NCBI RefSeq assembly: GCF_013402915.1
Contig: NC_050722.1
Location: 1,054,001-1,118,000, forward strand
Length of the DNA stretch: 64,000 nt
Origin: Zygotorulaspora mrakii
Lineage: Eukaryota > Ascomycota > Saccharomycetes > Saccharomycetales > Saccharomycetaceae
Direction: 5' to 3'
The stretch's first letter is position 1. Each line of letters starts with the position of its first letter. Both the position numbers and the translations under genes were made by a program. Under the pieces are notes generated by a model. That model was not told the DNA's origin, did not search any database, and saw nothing but the letters and a program-made list of their open reading frames with translations. Below, piece after piece: positions 36,552-46,159 of the stretch.

Positions 36552-36750
36552 TTGGCTGCTCACGCAGGGTGGTACCCGGTTGGCGACATTGTGCACAGGC
36601 AGTAAAGTCCCGTCTGACTGTGTGAACCTCTGGAAAATCATGAGTGGGGGTAGTGTATGATATACTTCAACACTGAAAATATGTCGACTTAACAAGTGCA
36701 TTCAGTCTTCCCTAAGAGAGCTGTTAAACAAAGCATATACATCACCAAAA

Positions 36751-37538
36751 ATGGCTAAGTTCTTGAAAGCTGGTAAAGTTGGTACGTATTAAGCACAGAA
36801 TTAGATTACGAGTGGACCACAGTGATTTTAGACCTCGCCTACATTGAAGATTTTGGAGTTTTGAAAAGTTGCAGGCATACTATGTGTGATCGAGGGACAA
36901 ATTGAAATGCTCTCAGAGAATACTCACAAGGCCAATTACGAATGAGATTCCGGATAAACAGTGGCCTGCCAGAATTGTTGAGACTAGTTGGCAACGGCTG
37001 GCGGAAGTTGCGACTTCGTGTCATAGTCTTCGTGCCAGACAGGAATAGATGTACAGATAACGTGAGGGACTCCTCGGTGCAACCAGATAGGCAAGGTCTT
37101 TCACTCTGGGAATATAAATGGGACATTAATTTACTAACATTTCTGAATATTTTTATAGCTGTTGTCGTCCGTGGTCGTTACGCCGGTAAGAAGGTTGTTA
37201 TCGTCAAGCCTCACGATGAAGGTTCCAAATCTCACCCATTTGGTCATGCTTTGGTTGCTGGTATTGAAAGATACCCATTGAAGGTTACCAACAAGCACGG
37301 TGCTAAGAAGGTTGCTAAGAGAACTAAGATCAAGCCATTCATCAAGGTCATCAACTACAACCATTTGTTGCCAACAAGATATACTTTAGATGTTGAAGCT
37401 TTCAAATCAGTTGTTTCTACTGAAACTTTTGAAGAACCATCTCAACGTGAAGAAGCCAAGAAAGTCATCAAGAAAGCATTCGAAGAAAGACACCAAGCTG
37501 GTAAGAACCAATGGTTCTTCACTAAGTTGAGTTTCTAA
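36751..37538 (+). CDS. RPL27: 60S ribosomal protein eL27 (spliced)
   Basis: Exon 1 is 36751-36781 (ATGGCTAAG.., 31 nt) and exon 2 is 37159-37538, giving 136 residues as in S. cerevisiae. The protein begins [20 protein letters not shown] and ends [11 protein letters not shown]. Exon 2 shows the strong codon preference of ribosomal protein genes (AAG, GGT, GTT, CCA). eL27 sits near the polypeptide exit region of the large subunit. The single gene represents RPL27A (YHR010W) and RPL27B (YDR471W). Rap1-like and Tbf1-like sequences are found upstream. Confidence 0.96.
36782..37158 (+). other. RPL27: RPL27 intron (377 nt)
   Basis: The donor GTACGT, branch site TACTAAC at 37132-37138 and acceptor TAG ending at 37158 are all present. 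The intron interrupts codon 11 after its first base. The long size is typical of yeast ribosomal-protein introns. I see no C/D-box snoRNA inside it. Confidence 0.95.
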
Positions 37539-37871
37539 GTCAATCAATATCCAATATTCATTCTGTAAATGGATATCGATAGGGGGATTCAATGGATGGA
37601 TACTTTTTTTTATATGTAACTTTTAGCTCACAGCTCATGGCTTTTTTTTGCCTTTTTTTTTAGTTTAATAATCTATGTAAAAAAAAAGAGGAATAACTTC
37701 AACTATAGTAACAACATTGAGTGTTTGAATTCTCTTGAATTGCAGGGTCATATTCTGATCTTCCTGTCTTTACTGATTTGCTACGTGCCAGTGTCTCTGA
37801 TTTTCTGGAAAACCAAAAAAACGGGCACTTTCAAAGAATAAGGATGAGGTTTTATTGCACACCTATAGCAC
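37539..37871. other. RPL27 3' region and DIA4 promoter
   Basis: T- and A-rich runs (37604-37611, 37642-37662, 37679-37687) suit RPL27 3'-end formation. No gene is seen. Confidence 0.5.
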
Positions 37872-39221
37872 ATGGAAAGATTGATGTCCTTTAAGCGTTC
37901 ATTGTCTTATTCTTTGCCATGCAGATTTCTCAAAGCTCCCAAATTTGATGTTAAATTTGTAACGAACAATCTGCATCTATATGAAAAATCAATCAGGAAT
38001 AGGAACCTAGTGGATGGTTCGAAACTTCTGGAAGGTCTCCAAGCGTTACCTGAATTATATCAAAATGAAAAAGTTCTGCTTCAAAAGATTTCTGACATAC
38101 AGTCACGTCGCAAAAGTTTAGAAGGTTTGATTAAAGTTGACAAGTCAAAGATTGAGGAATTAGGTGAAGAGTTTAAACATTTAAAAGAAGCGTTTAAGAC
38201 ACTATCAGATGAATTGAATACTTCTGCAACCAAAAGTTTTGAAATATGTTCATCACTGCCAAACTTGATATCTTCTGATGCCCCGTTGACCAAACCCGAA
38301 ATTATTCAATGGATCAATCCAAAGGAGTCTCTTCCATCAGATGAGAGGCGTCACCATGTAGATATAATGGTAACAAAGAACATGTTGGATTTGAAAACTG
38401 CTTCAAATATTAGCGGGACTTCATGGTATTATCTATTGAACGAAGGTGCGGAATTGGAACATGCATTGGTGTCCTTCGCAATTGCGAAAGCTAAGGAAGC
38501 AGGGTTTCAAATTTGTATCCCACCAAGCATCGTTAGAGATGAAATTATTGATGCCTGTGGATTCAGACCGAGAGATATGAATAATGAACAGCAAATTTAC
38601 CACATTGATAAAAGTCAATTGGGATTAACAGCAACAGCGGAAATAAGTCTTGCAGGTCTAGGTGTTAATAAAGTGGTTGATCTATGTAAAGGTCCGAAGA
38701 AAATCGCTGGCGTGAGCCGCAGTTATAGATCAGAGGCTGGAGCAAGGGGTAAGGATACGAAGGGACTATATAGGGTGCATGAATTCACAAAAGTTGAGTT
38801 GTTCTGCTGGAGTAAGCCGAAAGACAGTGAAAATGTCCTGGAGGAATTAAAAGACTTCCAAATAGATTTGATAAAGTCATTGGGATTAACAGCAAAGGTG
38901 TTGAACATGCCAACAAATGATTTGGGTGCTCCTGCTTACAAAAAGTATGACATTGAAGCCTGGATGCCGGGAAGAGGTTCATTCGGAGAAATTACAAGTA
39001 CTTCAAACTGTTTGGATTTTCAAAGCAGAAGAATGAACACGAAATTCAAAAACGAATACACGGGCAAATTAGAATTTGTGCATACCTTGAACGGCACCGC
39101 AATGGCAGTCCCAAGAATGATACTGTCATTAATAGAGAATTTTTATGATCCTAATAACAAAAGAATATCGATACCGGATTGTTTGAGACAATACATGGGT
39201 GGTAAGGAATATATTCAGTAA
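37872..39221 (+). CDS. DIA4: Mitochondrial seryl-tRNA synthetase
   Basis: The 449-residue protein (446 in S. cerevisiae) starts with a basic, mitochondrial-type leader (MERLMSFKRSLSYSLPCRFLK). The antiparallel coiled-coil tRNA-binding arm of seryl-tRNA synthetases follows (about 60-120). The class II catalytic core then carries motif 2 (CKGPKKIAGVSRSYRSEAG..GLYRVHEFTKVELF) and motif 3 (LNGTAMAVPRMILSLIE). It charges mitochondrial tRNA-Ser. The neighbours RPL27 and VPS29 match YHR010W and YHR012W around YHR011W. Confidence 0.96.
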   Translation: MERLMSFKRSLSYSLPCRFLKAPKFDVKFVTNNLHLYEKSIRNRNLVDGSKLLEGLQALPELYQNEKVLLQKISDIQSRRKSLEGLIKVDKSKIEELGEEFKHLKEAFKTLSDELNTSATKSFEICSSLPNLISSDAPLTKPEIIQWINPKESLPSDERRHHVDIMVTKNMLDLKTASNISGTSWYYLLNEGAELEHALVSFAIAKAKEAGFQICIPPSIVRDEIIDACGFRPRDMNNEQQIYHIDKSQLGLTATAEISLAGLGVNKVVDLCKGPKKIAGVSRSYRSEAGARGKDTKGLYRVHEFTKVELFCWSKPKDSENVLEELKDFQIDLIKSLGLTAKVLNMPTNDLGAPAYKKYDIEAWMPGRGSFGEITSTSNCLDFQSRRMNTKFKNEYTGKLEFVHTLNGTAMAVPRMILSLIENFYDPNNKRISIPDCLRQYMGGKEYIQ

Positions 39222-39240
39222 AACCAGATGGAGATTGCCT

Positions 39241-39256
39241 TGTAGATATGTAAATA
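39241..39256 (+). promoter_or_regulatory. DIA4: Tandem Puf3-type motifs in DIA4 3' UTR
   Basis: TGTAGATA and TGTAAATA follow each other without a gap, 20 nt after the stop, and the first has C at -2. Puf3 binds TGTANATA in messages for mitochondrial translation, and DIA4 is such a gene. Confidence 0.6.
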
Positions 39257-39394
39257 TTTTGTAGTATGACAATTTTATTTTCCTATTCACTTTTCCGTTT
39301 TCGAACGTACATTAAAACATAGAATACAAATCCTAAAAAATGATTATAATAGGAATAGAAGACTAAAAGCAACAAATAAATAAATACCATCTCC

Positions 39395-40373
39395 ATGCTG
39401 ATTTTAACTTTAAGTGATGCTCATATTCCAGACCGAGCAATTGTATGTCAGAGCAGCGGAATAATGTATCGTACCTATCGACTCACTAACATTGACACTC
39501 CATTTTTTTACGTAGGATTTGCCCCTAAAATTTAAAAAGCTACTTGGCATTCCAAATAAGATATCGCAAGTAGTACTTCTTGGAAACTGTACCAAATCAT
39601 ATGAATTTCTGAAATTTGTGAATGAGATATCTTCAAATGTGACGTTTGTACGCGGAGAGTTTGATAATGAACAATTGCCTACAACAAGAAAGAATATAAA
39701 CAAGCAGGGTATACCGATGGACACCGTTATCAAGCAAGGAGATTTCAAAATTGGTTGCTGTAGTGGCTACACGGTGGTACCCAAGAATGATCCACTATCG
39801 CTTCTAGCCCTAGCACGTCAACTCGATGTCGATATCCTACTCTGGGGAGGCACACATAACGTCGAGGCGTACACTTTGGAAGGGAAGTTCTTCGTCAACC
39901 CTGGCAGTTGCACAGGCGCGTTCAATACAGATTGGCCCATTCTTGGTCAAGAGGAGCCTGCAAGGACGAAGGCAAGTCCCTCCCCGAAAGACGGAGGTGA
40001 CGAACAAGATAAATCCAATGAGCAGACGGGGCGTAATGAACCCGCAGACAACAGGGAGGAAGACGGTAACAATTCTTCTGAAAATGTAGCACAAAGCGAT
40101 AGCTTTGCAGACAAAACTAGTGAAGACGGTTCTCAGAAAAAAAATCAAGACGCAAGTGGAAAAATCGATCTGGAGAAAGTTAACGATGAAGATGAAGACG
40201 AACATGAGGATGAAAACGAGGAGCTCGATATACCCGATCTCGAGCTAGATGGTTCCAATGACCCTAGCTTCTGCCTTTTCGACATCCAAGGTAGCACTTG
40301 CGCATTGTATATCTACATATATGTCGACGGAGAGGTCAAAGTAGATAAAGTGGTGTATAAGAAGAGTAATTAG
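39395..40373 (+). CDS. VPS29: Retromer subunit Vps29 (spliced)
   Basis: Exon 1 is 39395-39442 (MLILTLSDAHIPDRAI) and exon 2 is 39516-40373, giving 301 residues. Vps29 has a metallophosphoesterase fold: SDAHIPDR, VVLLGNCTKS, FVRGEFDN, GCCSGYTVVP and LLWGGTHNVEAYTLEGKFFVNPGSCTGAF are the family blocks. An acidic Lys/Glu/Asp/Asn-rich insertion (about 160-250) precedes the C-terminal strands SFCLFDIQGSTCALYIYIYVDGEV; the S. cerevisiae protein (282 residues) has a similar insert. It joins Vps26 and Vps35 in endosome-to-Golgi recycling. It is followed by the snR13 promoter only about 20 bp after the stop. Confidence 0.95.
39443..39515 (+). other. VPS29: VPS29 intron (73 nt)
   Basis: The donor GTATGT starts at 39443 and the acceptor TAG ends at 39515. 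The only branch-site candidate is CACTAAC at 39484-39490, one base off TACTAAC. Joining the exons restores RAIDLPLKFKKLL in frame. S. cerevisiae VPS29 has an intron in the same place. Confidence 0.9.
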
Positions 40374-40394
40374 TAACATGCTACTCAGTTGCCA

Positions 40395-40465
40395 AACCCT
40401 AATAGATAATGGCAAAGTTCTTCGTTTGACATGATGCAATTTTTCTAAATTTTTTGGTATATAAA
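40395..40465 (+). promoter_or_regulatory. SNR13: snR13 promoter: Tbf1 site and TATA box
   Basis: AACCCTAA (40395-40402) is the Tbf1 consensus ARCCCTAA, which marks many yeast snoRNA promoters. TATATAAA (40458-40465) lies 80-90 bp before the snoRNA 5' end. Together with the snoRNA downstream this makes a complete independent transcription unit. Confidence 0.7.
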
Positions 40466-40540
40466 CTCGATGATAGTCTTTCCAGGACTTCATCTCTTAG
40501 TACATCTTTTAAACACAATAAGGAAGTTTTTTCTTTTAAA

Positions 40541-40645
40541 TTTACATGATGACTGTGAGTGCATTTGGCTCGAGATACAGCAATCTTTATTGTATGTGTC
40601 GGTGTGGAAAAACTCAAGCTACCTATACTTTATTGTCTGATTCAA
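40541..40645 (+). ncRNA. SNR13: C/D-box snoRNA snR13 (U15-like)
   Basis: C box ATGATGA is at 40546-40552 and D box CTGA at 40637-40640. The guide GCATTTGGCT (40561-40570) is the exact complement of AGCCAAATGC, the invariant 25S rRNA segment methylated by snR13 in S. cerevisiae (A2280/A2281). With the degenerate D' box CGAG right after it, the fifth paired base falls on the first A of CCAAA, as the D'+5 rule predicts. Complementary AAATT/AATTT flanks can close the terminal stem. In S. cerevisiae SNR13 lies between RPL27B and TRS31, the same neighbourhood. The ends are approximate. Confidence 0.87.
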
Positions 40646-40801
40646 CACAATTTGAAAAAAAAATTCTTGCATCGTAGAGAAAAATAGCCTGTAAAATGCT
40701 GGAGTTGTGTGCGGATGCTGGTCTCTTGGCTCTACCGAGTGGTTGTATGAAATTTCAATGCAATTTTAGATAGTATATACACTTCGAGAAATTAATTTTG
40801 A

Positions 40802-41455
40802 CTAAACTGTAGCATCTAATAAGTCACTTTCAAAATCGTCTTCGATCCGTTCTGCGCCTTTCGCATGGGCGTAATTGCTGGGTTTCAACTCTTCCAAATC
40901 AAGTACCTTTTTCATGGCATATGCGTCTTCTCCATCCTGGTAATAAGATTTTTCGACACTAAGAACCTCAAATTCGAGAGTGTCTCTGTATAGATGTAAA
41001 GCCGCTCTGTTGGATTGTCTGACATGCAAGGAGACATACTCTGCTTTGTAAACCTCTCTTAAAGCGAAAAGTGCTTGTCTCATCAACTTCTCAGCAATAC
41101 CCATTCGTCTGTATGTTCTCATTACACTCAAAGAGGTTATATGACCATTGGGGGCTTCATTCTGCTGATCTGGGTCATCATTCATCTTTGCTAAAACGTA
41201 GCCAACCAGTTTTTCTCCCTGTCTTACATAGTTTGGATCTAACTTGGTTTCGTTACCATTCTCATCAGCAATTGTGAGTTCATCTCCAACAGAATCGCTG
41301 ATATCAGTTGTTGTAGCGACAAATGAGGCTTCTGGCCAGGACAGAACATGATACATATAATATTTAAGCACGTAGTTTTCTGGTAGATTATGCAAATTGG
41401 CATTTTGCATACCTACCATGTCCTCGACCGTGGCTCTTCTGATTGTAATGGGCAT
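40802..41455 (-). CDS. ARD1: NatA N-terminal acetyltransferase catalytic subunit
   Basis: This 217-residue GNAT protein (238 in S. cerevisiae) begins [28 protein letters not shown], the hallmark Naa10 start. The acetyl-CoA binding motif [10 protein letters not shown], the [22 protein letters not shown] strand-helix and [13 protein letters not shown] are all present. With Nat1 it acetylates Ser/Ala/Thr/Gly N-termini of nascent chains at the ribosome. It shares a 183-bp divergent promoter with TRS31. It matches YHR013C. Confidence 0.96.
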   Translation of the reverse strand: MPITIRRATVEDMVGMQNANLHNLPENYVLKYYMYHVLSWPEASFVATTTDISDSVGDELTIADENGNETKLDPNYVRQGEKLVGYVLAKMNDDPDQQNEAPNGHITSLSVMRTYRRMGIAEKLMRQALFALREVYKAEYVSLHVRQSNRAALHLYRDTLEFEVLSVEKSYYQDGEDAYAMKKVLDLEELKPSNYAHAKGAERIEDDFESDLLDATV

Positions 41456-41638
41456 GATTGACTACCGAAGCTTTGTTGCGCTCCCTTTTCAGTTACCTTT
41501 AAAGCTTTTCAATATACAACAAAGTGTTTCTTAATTGTATTTCATTTCGGCCTTATAAAATATGCGACTTTCAATAATGCAGACCAATGACGAAAAGACA
41601 GTAAAACCAGACGAGGGGAAAATCAGTCCCATATACCC

Positions 41639-42487
41639 ATGTCGCAACGAATTATACTACCCAGTACTTCTGATGACCGCGTGTTCAATAATAGTGACGG
41701 TTACGAATACACTATAGGCCCAAAGCAATCACTACCCAATGAAGCATCATCCCAACCCACTCCTTCCAGGTTATATTCTGAATCACTTATGTTTAGAAAG
41801 CAAGAAGTATCACTGTCGGCCGTGACTTTCCTGTTTGGAGAAATGATTGCTCATATTCATAATACAAGTAAAACCGCATCTGAATGCGAAGTAAAGCTGA
41901 ATGACTATGGGTTCGTGATAGGGTCAAAACTGTTAGAGCTGCTGAACCTAAGAGCTTCGGTACCCAGTAATACATATTTAAGGAGTTCCAATTTCCTCTC
42001 TTCATCTACACCTACCAATACTAGTGCCAATGCTATGCATTCCGGATCAAACACAACAGCTTCTCGAACAGTTTCCGGAGTATCAGATATCTACTATAAT
42101 CAGGAGAATAGTGCCGAATCCCTCACAACGCTTATCAGTAGCATGAGATCTCGCGATTTGACAATACTAGATATATTACAGTTTATACATGGCACGGTAT
42201 GGTCATATCTTTTCGGACATGTTAGTGATGATTTGGTGAAGTCATCAGAGAGAGAAAATGAATATATGATTGTCGACAATTTGCCACTGCTAACACAGTT
42301 CATTCCAAATGGTGTTTCCTGTGATTTTTTTGTATGCGGAATCATTCAAGGATTTCTGAACAATGCAGAGTTTCCCTGTTCCGTGACACCTCATCTGATG
42401 CCTCTGAAGGGCTTTGACCAAAGGGTTATCTATTTGATCCAGTTTGATAAACATGTGTTAGAGAGAGAGGGTTTGAGATCTGAATAA
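41639..42487 (+). CDS. TRS31: TRAPP complex core subunit Trs31
   Basis: The 282-residue protein (283 in S. cerevisiae) has the Bet3-like TRAPP fold: EVSLSAVTFLFGEMIAHIHNTSKTASECEVKLNDYGFVIGSKLLELLNLR. A Ser/Thr/Asn-rich insert (about 110-160) follows, then DILQFIHGTVWSYLFGHVSDDLVKS and a C-terminal block including FFVCGIIQGFLNNAEFPCSVTPH. TRAPP acts as exchange factor for Ypt1 in ER-Golgi traffic. It matches YDR472W. Confidence 0.95.
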   Translation: MSQRIILPSTSDDRVFNNSDGYEYTIGPKQSLPNEASSQPTPSRLYSESLMFRKQEVSLSAVTFLFGEMIAHIHNTSKTASECEVKLNDYGFVIGSKLLELLNLRASVPSNTYLRSSNFLSSSTPTNTSANAMHSGSNTTASRTVSGVSDIYYNQENSAESLTTLISSMRSRDLTILDILQFIHGTVWSYLFGHVSDDLVKSSERENEYMIVDNLPLLTQFIPNGVSCDFFVCGIIQGFLNNAEFPCSVTPHLMPLKGFDQRVIYLIQFDKHVLEREGLRSE

Positions 42488-42666
42488 TCCTGCAAATATC
42501 TCATCCAACACATTGATATAGACTTAGATAGTTTCTTGCAGAATGAATCAATTCCTTTCCTATTTTTCACTACATTTAAAAATACTCACGGCGCTTACAA
42601 GAGAGCGTCAGTTGCATACTTCTTTCTACTTACCCATTGGCGGTCCCAACAAAAAAACAAAAAATA

Positions 42667-43590
42667 ATGCCACAGAAGCGATATAGAGTTATCAAAAATA
42701 GTGAGGTATCAAAACCTTTGCAAGCTCGAGCTGTTAACGTTAAAGTTCCGACTGTTGAATCCATATTGAAATCGTCAAAGCCTAGTTATTCTCAAACAAG
42801 TAGGTCTAATGGATCACCGCCAAGAAAGCAAAGCAAAAGAGTAAAGAAACACGATCTTAAGGCAAAGAATAGACGGTCGTCGACTATATTCAGCTCGGAT
42901 GACGTTGAGTTGAAACTGGTATCGCAAAATTGTTTTAGAAATACGAGCGTATCAAAGAGGAACCCTGAGCGGCTAACGGAAAATGAAGAAGAAAACTCGC
43001 TGAAAATAGAAGATTTTGATCAGCCTCCACAATCGACCTCAACTCCCATATTGGGAAGCAGCTCTTACAACAGCTTCCAGGATCTAACGTCCCCTCATGC
43101 ACCAAATGCACCATATCAGATGTCACCTCTCCTTTATTCCTGTAATCCGGTCGTGCATCAATACCCATACTGTTACCCACAACCGTATGTCTATTCCCAA
43201 GCGATGTTTACCAACGATTCTCCTCTCCAAAAAAAGGCGTATCAAGACCATTACAAGTTATCTCGCAATTATGTCCATCCCACTGCTGGGTTCCCTCAGT
43301 ATAGGACGCAAGAAAACAAGGATGTGCATCCTCAAATTCAGATGAGCTACCCTCTAATGAGTGGTTACGATAATGCAAGAGTTCAATATACCACCACTGA
43401 GCCAATTTTCTTACCAATGATAGAACCCAACCCGAGAAATCTAGTTGGACGTGATTTTTCAGATTCAGAACTGCAACGTCATGCTTCGCAAGTAAACTAT
43501 TTAAATGCAAAGAGACATGTCAGTAGTGGAAACTCAAGTTACAAATCTAGTGGTGGAGATGCAACATATCAAGGTAGTGCAAAGTCCTAG
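42667..43590 (+). CDS. SPO13: Probable meiosis-I regulator Spo13
   Basis: From ATG 42667 the protein has 307 residues (291 in S. cerevisiae). Evidence is mainly positional: it follows ARD1/TRS31 where YHR014W lies. The N-terminus MPQKRYRVIKNSEV resembles the short basic start of Spo13. It is basic and disordered in the first third, then Pro/Tyr/Gln-rich. An STP motif (QSTSTPILG, near residue 125) is of the type by which Spo13 docks Polo kinase Cdc5. Spo13 protects cohesion and mono-orientation in meiosis I. The protein evolves fast, so identity is less certain than for its neighbours. Confidence 0.62.
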   Translation: MPQKRYRVIKNSEVSKPLQARAVNVKVPTVESILKSSKPSYSQTSRSNGSPPRKQSKRVKKHDLKAKNRRSSTIFSSDDVELKLVSQNCFRNTSVSKRNPERLTENEEENSLKIEDFDQPPQSTSTPILGSSSYNSFQDLTSPHAPNAPYQMSPLLYSCNPVVHQYPYCYPQPYVYSQAMFTNDSPLQKKAYQDHYKLSRNYVHPTAGFPQYRTQENKDVHPQIQMSYPLMSGYDNARVQYTTTEPIFLPMIEPNPRNLVGRDFSDSELQRHASQVNYLNAKRHVSSGNSSYKSSGGDATYQGSAKS

Positions 43591-44161
43591 TTTGAGTTCA
43601 TTTAAAACTCTTGTTGCTAAAGTAAATATTTTTTTTCAATAGTTATTGTTCCGATGTGACAAATTTGAATCAAAACATAAAAATAAAGAAGAAAAAAAAA
43701 AAAAAAGTACATATCATTATTGGTAGAATACTCCAGAATTTTCCTCATCAGTAAGAGGACGTAGAAAGCATCCAGTTTTGCTGTTTCAAATAATGTAACG
43801 TATATGTGACGGACTCAGAAAGATCAGATCGAGGATATTTGTAAGAATAAAAAAACGACAACTGCAGGACTCGAACCTGCGCGGGCAGAGCCCAAAAGAT
43901 TTCTAATCTTTCGCCTTAACCACTCGGCCAAGTTGCCAGATAACTTATTACGTTGAATAATGCTTAAAAACTGACAGATAGAGTAAATATGGTCACTCAC
44001 ATTTTTTTTCGACTGGCTACAGAAGGCAAAAGGTGATGATGGTTACATCAAGTTTTCAGAAGGTGATGATTATTCAATAGATATCAAAAATCCTGGGCTG
44101 GAAAGATCTTAAAGATATCCTGCAGTTCAGCAAGCACATTTGTAAGGAAGTTTTGATATTG
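43591..44161. other. Intergenic region around the tRNA
   Basis: Apart from the tRNA gene, this stretch holds an A-tract (43690-43706) and repeated GGTGATGAT words (44031-44040, 44061-44069). No LTR or transposon remnant was recognised beside the tRNA. Confidence 0.45.
43856..43937 (-). tRNA. tRNA-Ser (anticodon AGA)
   Basis: The 82-nt gene reads GGCAACTTGGCCGAGTGG.. on the minus strand. It has acceptor stem GGCAACT/AGTTGTC, a D-arm with GGTTAAGG, and anticodon arm AAAGA-TTAGAAA-TCTTT giving AGA. A class II variable arm and the box B GGTTCGAGTCC follow. No intron is present. It decodes UCU/UCC. It is nearly identical to S. cerevisiae tRNA-Ser(AGA). Confidence 0.97.
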
Positions 44162-45949
44162 ATGGATGATCAGGACGGATCTTTTACATTGCATAGCTCG
44201 TTAGGAGTTTTGGGGAGTCAAAGCACGGGGAACACAGTTCCTTCCCAAGTACTATTTATGGATACACATGATATGCCTTCCAGGACAAACACACATCCAC
44301 CGGCATCTGCGTATTATCAGGTAGCTACGCCGAAGTCACCCCATGAGCTTGCCTTAGATGGAGACGACGAGGTACACGGCGGTGACTCCAGTAACGAAAC
44401 CATAGGGCCTATTGGTCACAGTGGCCATCCTACAGAAGGCCATCATATGATGATGGGGAAATCAAGCAGAGAGAGTGAAGAAATGGAAAGGTTGAAGTAT
44501 GAAACTGCAAAAAACGAAATACTCGATAAACTTCATTTGCACACACTCATAGGTCACAAAGAGATGCAGAGAGTTCAGCTAGAAATCAGAAGAGCGGATG
44601 CACAGATGCACCTCTTGAAAAAACTACATGAAGACAAGGACCTGCTTGGGAAGATCGAGAAGTGTCATGAGCGTAAAAATGAAATGACGAGGCAGGAGTT
44701 GTCAGAAATCAATGCAACTAGGAATAGTACATCCGGTCATCTCGCTGATGCTAGTTTGATCGGTTTGCCACCTGGAACGTCCCCAAATGATGTATCGTCT
44801 GCAAGTAGCGGAGTACCTACTCACCACTATCACACAAGAAGTAAAAGTCAGGGAAATGTCAATGAGGTAGCACATTTAAGACCCGCCAATTCTGCGATTA
44901 TTGACCTTCGGCTAACGGGTTCCAAGTCTATTTCGAATTCAGCTTTTAAAGGCGGAAACAAAGAGCCTGAATATGAAATTCTTCCATTCAGGCCCAACCA
45001 AATGAATCTCCATCACAGAAGAAATTATAGCAGTACTTCGTTGACAAGCAATAGTGGTGTTGTCGGAAAAACTGAGAGCAACGAAGCTATTTTTAGACGA
45101 TACGATGGCATTCTCATTGTCATAACGTGCGCGAACTGCAACAGAAGTGGATTCACGTCAGCACAGGGAATCGTAAATCATGCTCGTCTGAAACATGGCA
45201 AGACATATTCGAGTCAGCCCTTGGCTGTTCTCCACAATCAAAAAGTGTTAGATGATGACAAACAGGATCCTCAGGTTCTAGAAAAATTCAGAGGCATTGG
45301 CAAAGATCCCAAGACGGATTATCTACCATGCGAGATCGCAATACCTTCTGGAAGAAGATCAAGTCATAGGGAAGTAAGTCCAAAAAATACTTTAAATAGG
45401 AAGTCAGAGAGCCAAGGCCGGCATCAAAGTCCACACAGTTCTGTTCATTTGGAAAAAATGTATAATAAAGATGATTTTAAAGATCTAGTAGCAATGGTAA
45501 ATGAAGCACAAAACGATTTAGATGTTGTATTAAAACATTCTGAGTCAGAGAGTAGATTGTGTGAGAGTGAAGAGGGTGATAATAGTTTGAGGGATCAATG
45601 TGATGAATCAGACTATATAGCAACATCTTCGAAAAACATAGCAGAGAATAGTAGTGCGTCTTTCTCTTCAATCAAGAATGATCCTGCTAATGCTCCGTCA
45701 ACAAAAAGGTCAGAAAAGGAGGGCCCGGCCATATCTTCAAGAATAACACCAAAAGAAAATGGCAAAAAGCGTAAAAACGAGACGAATGGAGAAGAGAGAG
45801 ATTTGAAAGAGAGACTTAGACCCGCAGAAAAAAAGGCCAGACGTGATGCACTAGCTTTAAGCAATATTCCAGATCACGAAAAGAGGTCATCGCATTACAA
45901 TCTACGAGCTAAGTCCAAACTAAAAGGTATTAACAGCAAGAATCAGTGA
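44162..45949 (+). CDS. AHC1: Ahc1-like ADA complex protein with C2H2 finger
   Basis: The first ATG of the frame is at 44162, giving 595 residues. A helical segment (about 105-180: ERLKYETAKNEILDKLHLHTLIGHKEMQRVQLEIRRADAQMHLLKKLH) precedes the core block EILPFRPNQMNLHHRRNYSSTSLTSNSGVVG. The finger CANCNRSGFTSAQGIVNHARLKH has C-x2-C and H-x4-H spacing, in the form typical of Ahc1. A Ser/Glu/Lys-rich tail ends with YNLRAKSKLKG. Ahc1 holds together the ADA histone acetyltransferase complex (Gcn5-Ada2-Ada3 with Ahc1). The assignment rests on the finger block, not on position; S. cerevisiae AHC1 is YOR023C. Confidence 0.68.
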   Translation: MDDQDGSFTLHSSLGVLGSQSTGNTVPSQVLFMDTHDMPSRTNTHPPASAYYQVATPKSPHELALDGDDEVHGGDSSNETIGPIGHSGHPTEGHHMMMGKSSRESEEMERLKYETAKNEILDKLHLHTLIGHKEMQRVQLEIRRADAQMHLLKKLHEDKDLLGKIEKCHERKNEMTRQELSEINATRNSTSGHLADASLIGLPPGTSPNDVSSASSGVPTHHYHTRSKSQGNVNEVAHLRPANSAIIDLRLTGSKSISNSAFKGGNKEPEYEILPFRPNQMNLHHRRNYSSTSLTSNSGVVGKTESNEAIFRRYDGILIVITCANCNRSGFTSAQGIVNHARLKHGKTYSSQPLAVLHNQKVLDDDKQDPQVLEKFRGIGKDPKTDYLPCEIAIPSGRRSSHREVSPKNTLNRKSESQGRHQSPHSSVHLEKMYNKDDFKDLVAMVNEAQNDLDVVLKHSESESRLCESEEGDNSLRDQCDESDYIATSSKNIAENSSASFSSIKNDPANAPSTKRSEKEGPAISSRITPKENGKKRKNETNGEERDLKERLRPAEKKARRDALALSNIPDHEKRSSHYNLRAKSKLKGINSKNQ

Positions 45950-46159
45950 TTTTAGAAATGAAAGGTATACATCATAGGATTTGACGACCTAGTATATATT
46001 TACACTTTTAGCAATCTTCATATATTCGCATTTAGTCCGTGGCTTCACCGCATCAACTATCACCAACATTTTGATTTATCTCGCTCATTGAAATACTCTT
46101 AGAATGTAGCCATGCGCTATAGTTAACTACAAATAAAAATTACAGAACGCTCTATCAGT

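Larger units (their letters stand above)
35682..36750. other. UGO1/RPL27 divergent promoter region
   Basis: This 1.07-kb spacer has no convincing gene. Short frames such as 36201-36605 have no similarity and lie in a GC-rich patch (36360-36610). It contains a Tbf1-like TTAGGG (36105-36110), a Rap1-like site (36246-36258) and interleaved inverted repeats (36500-36551). Confidence 0.5.

Noticed and set aside
36201..36605. 134-codon frame before RPL27
   Set aside because: It spans the Rap1-like site and the GC-rich inverted repeats and has no similarity; treated as promoter DNA.
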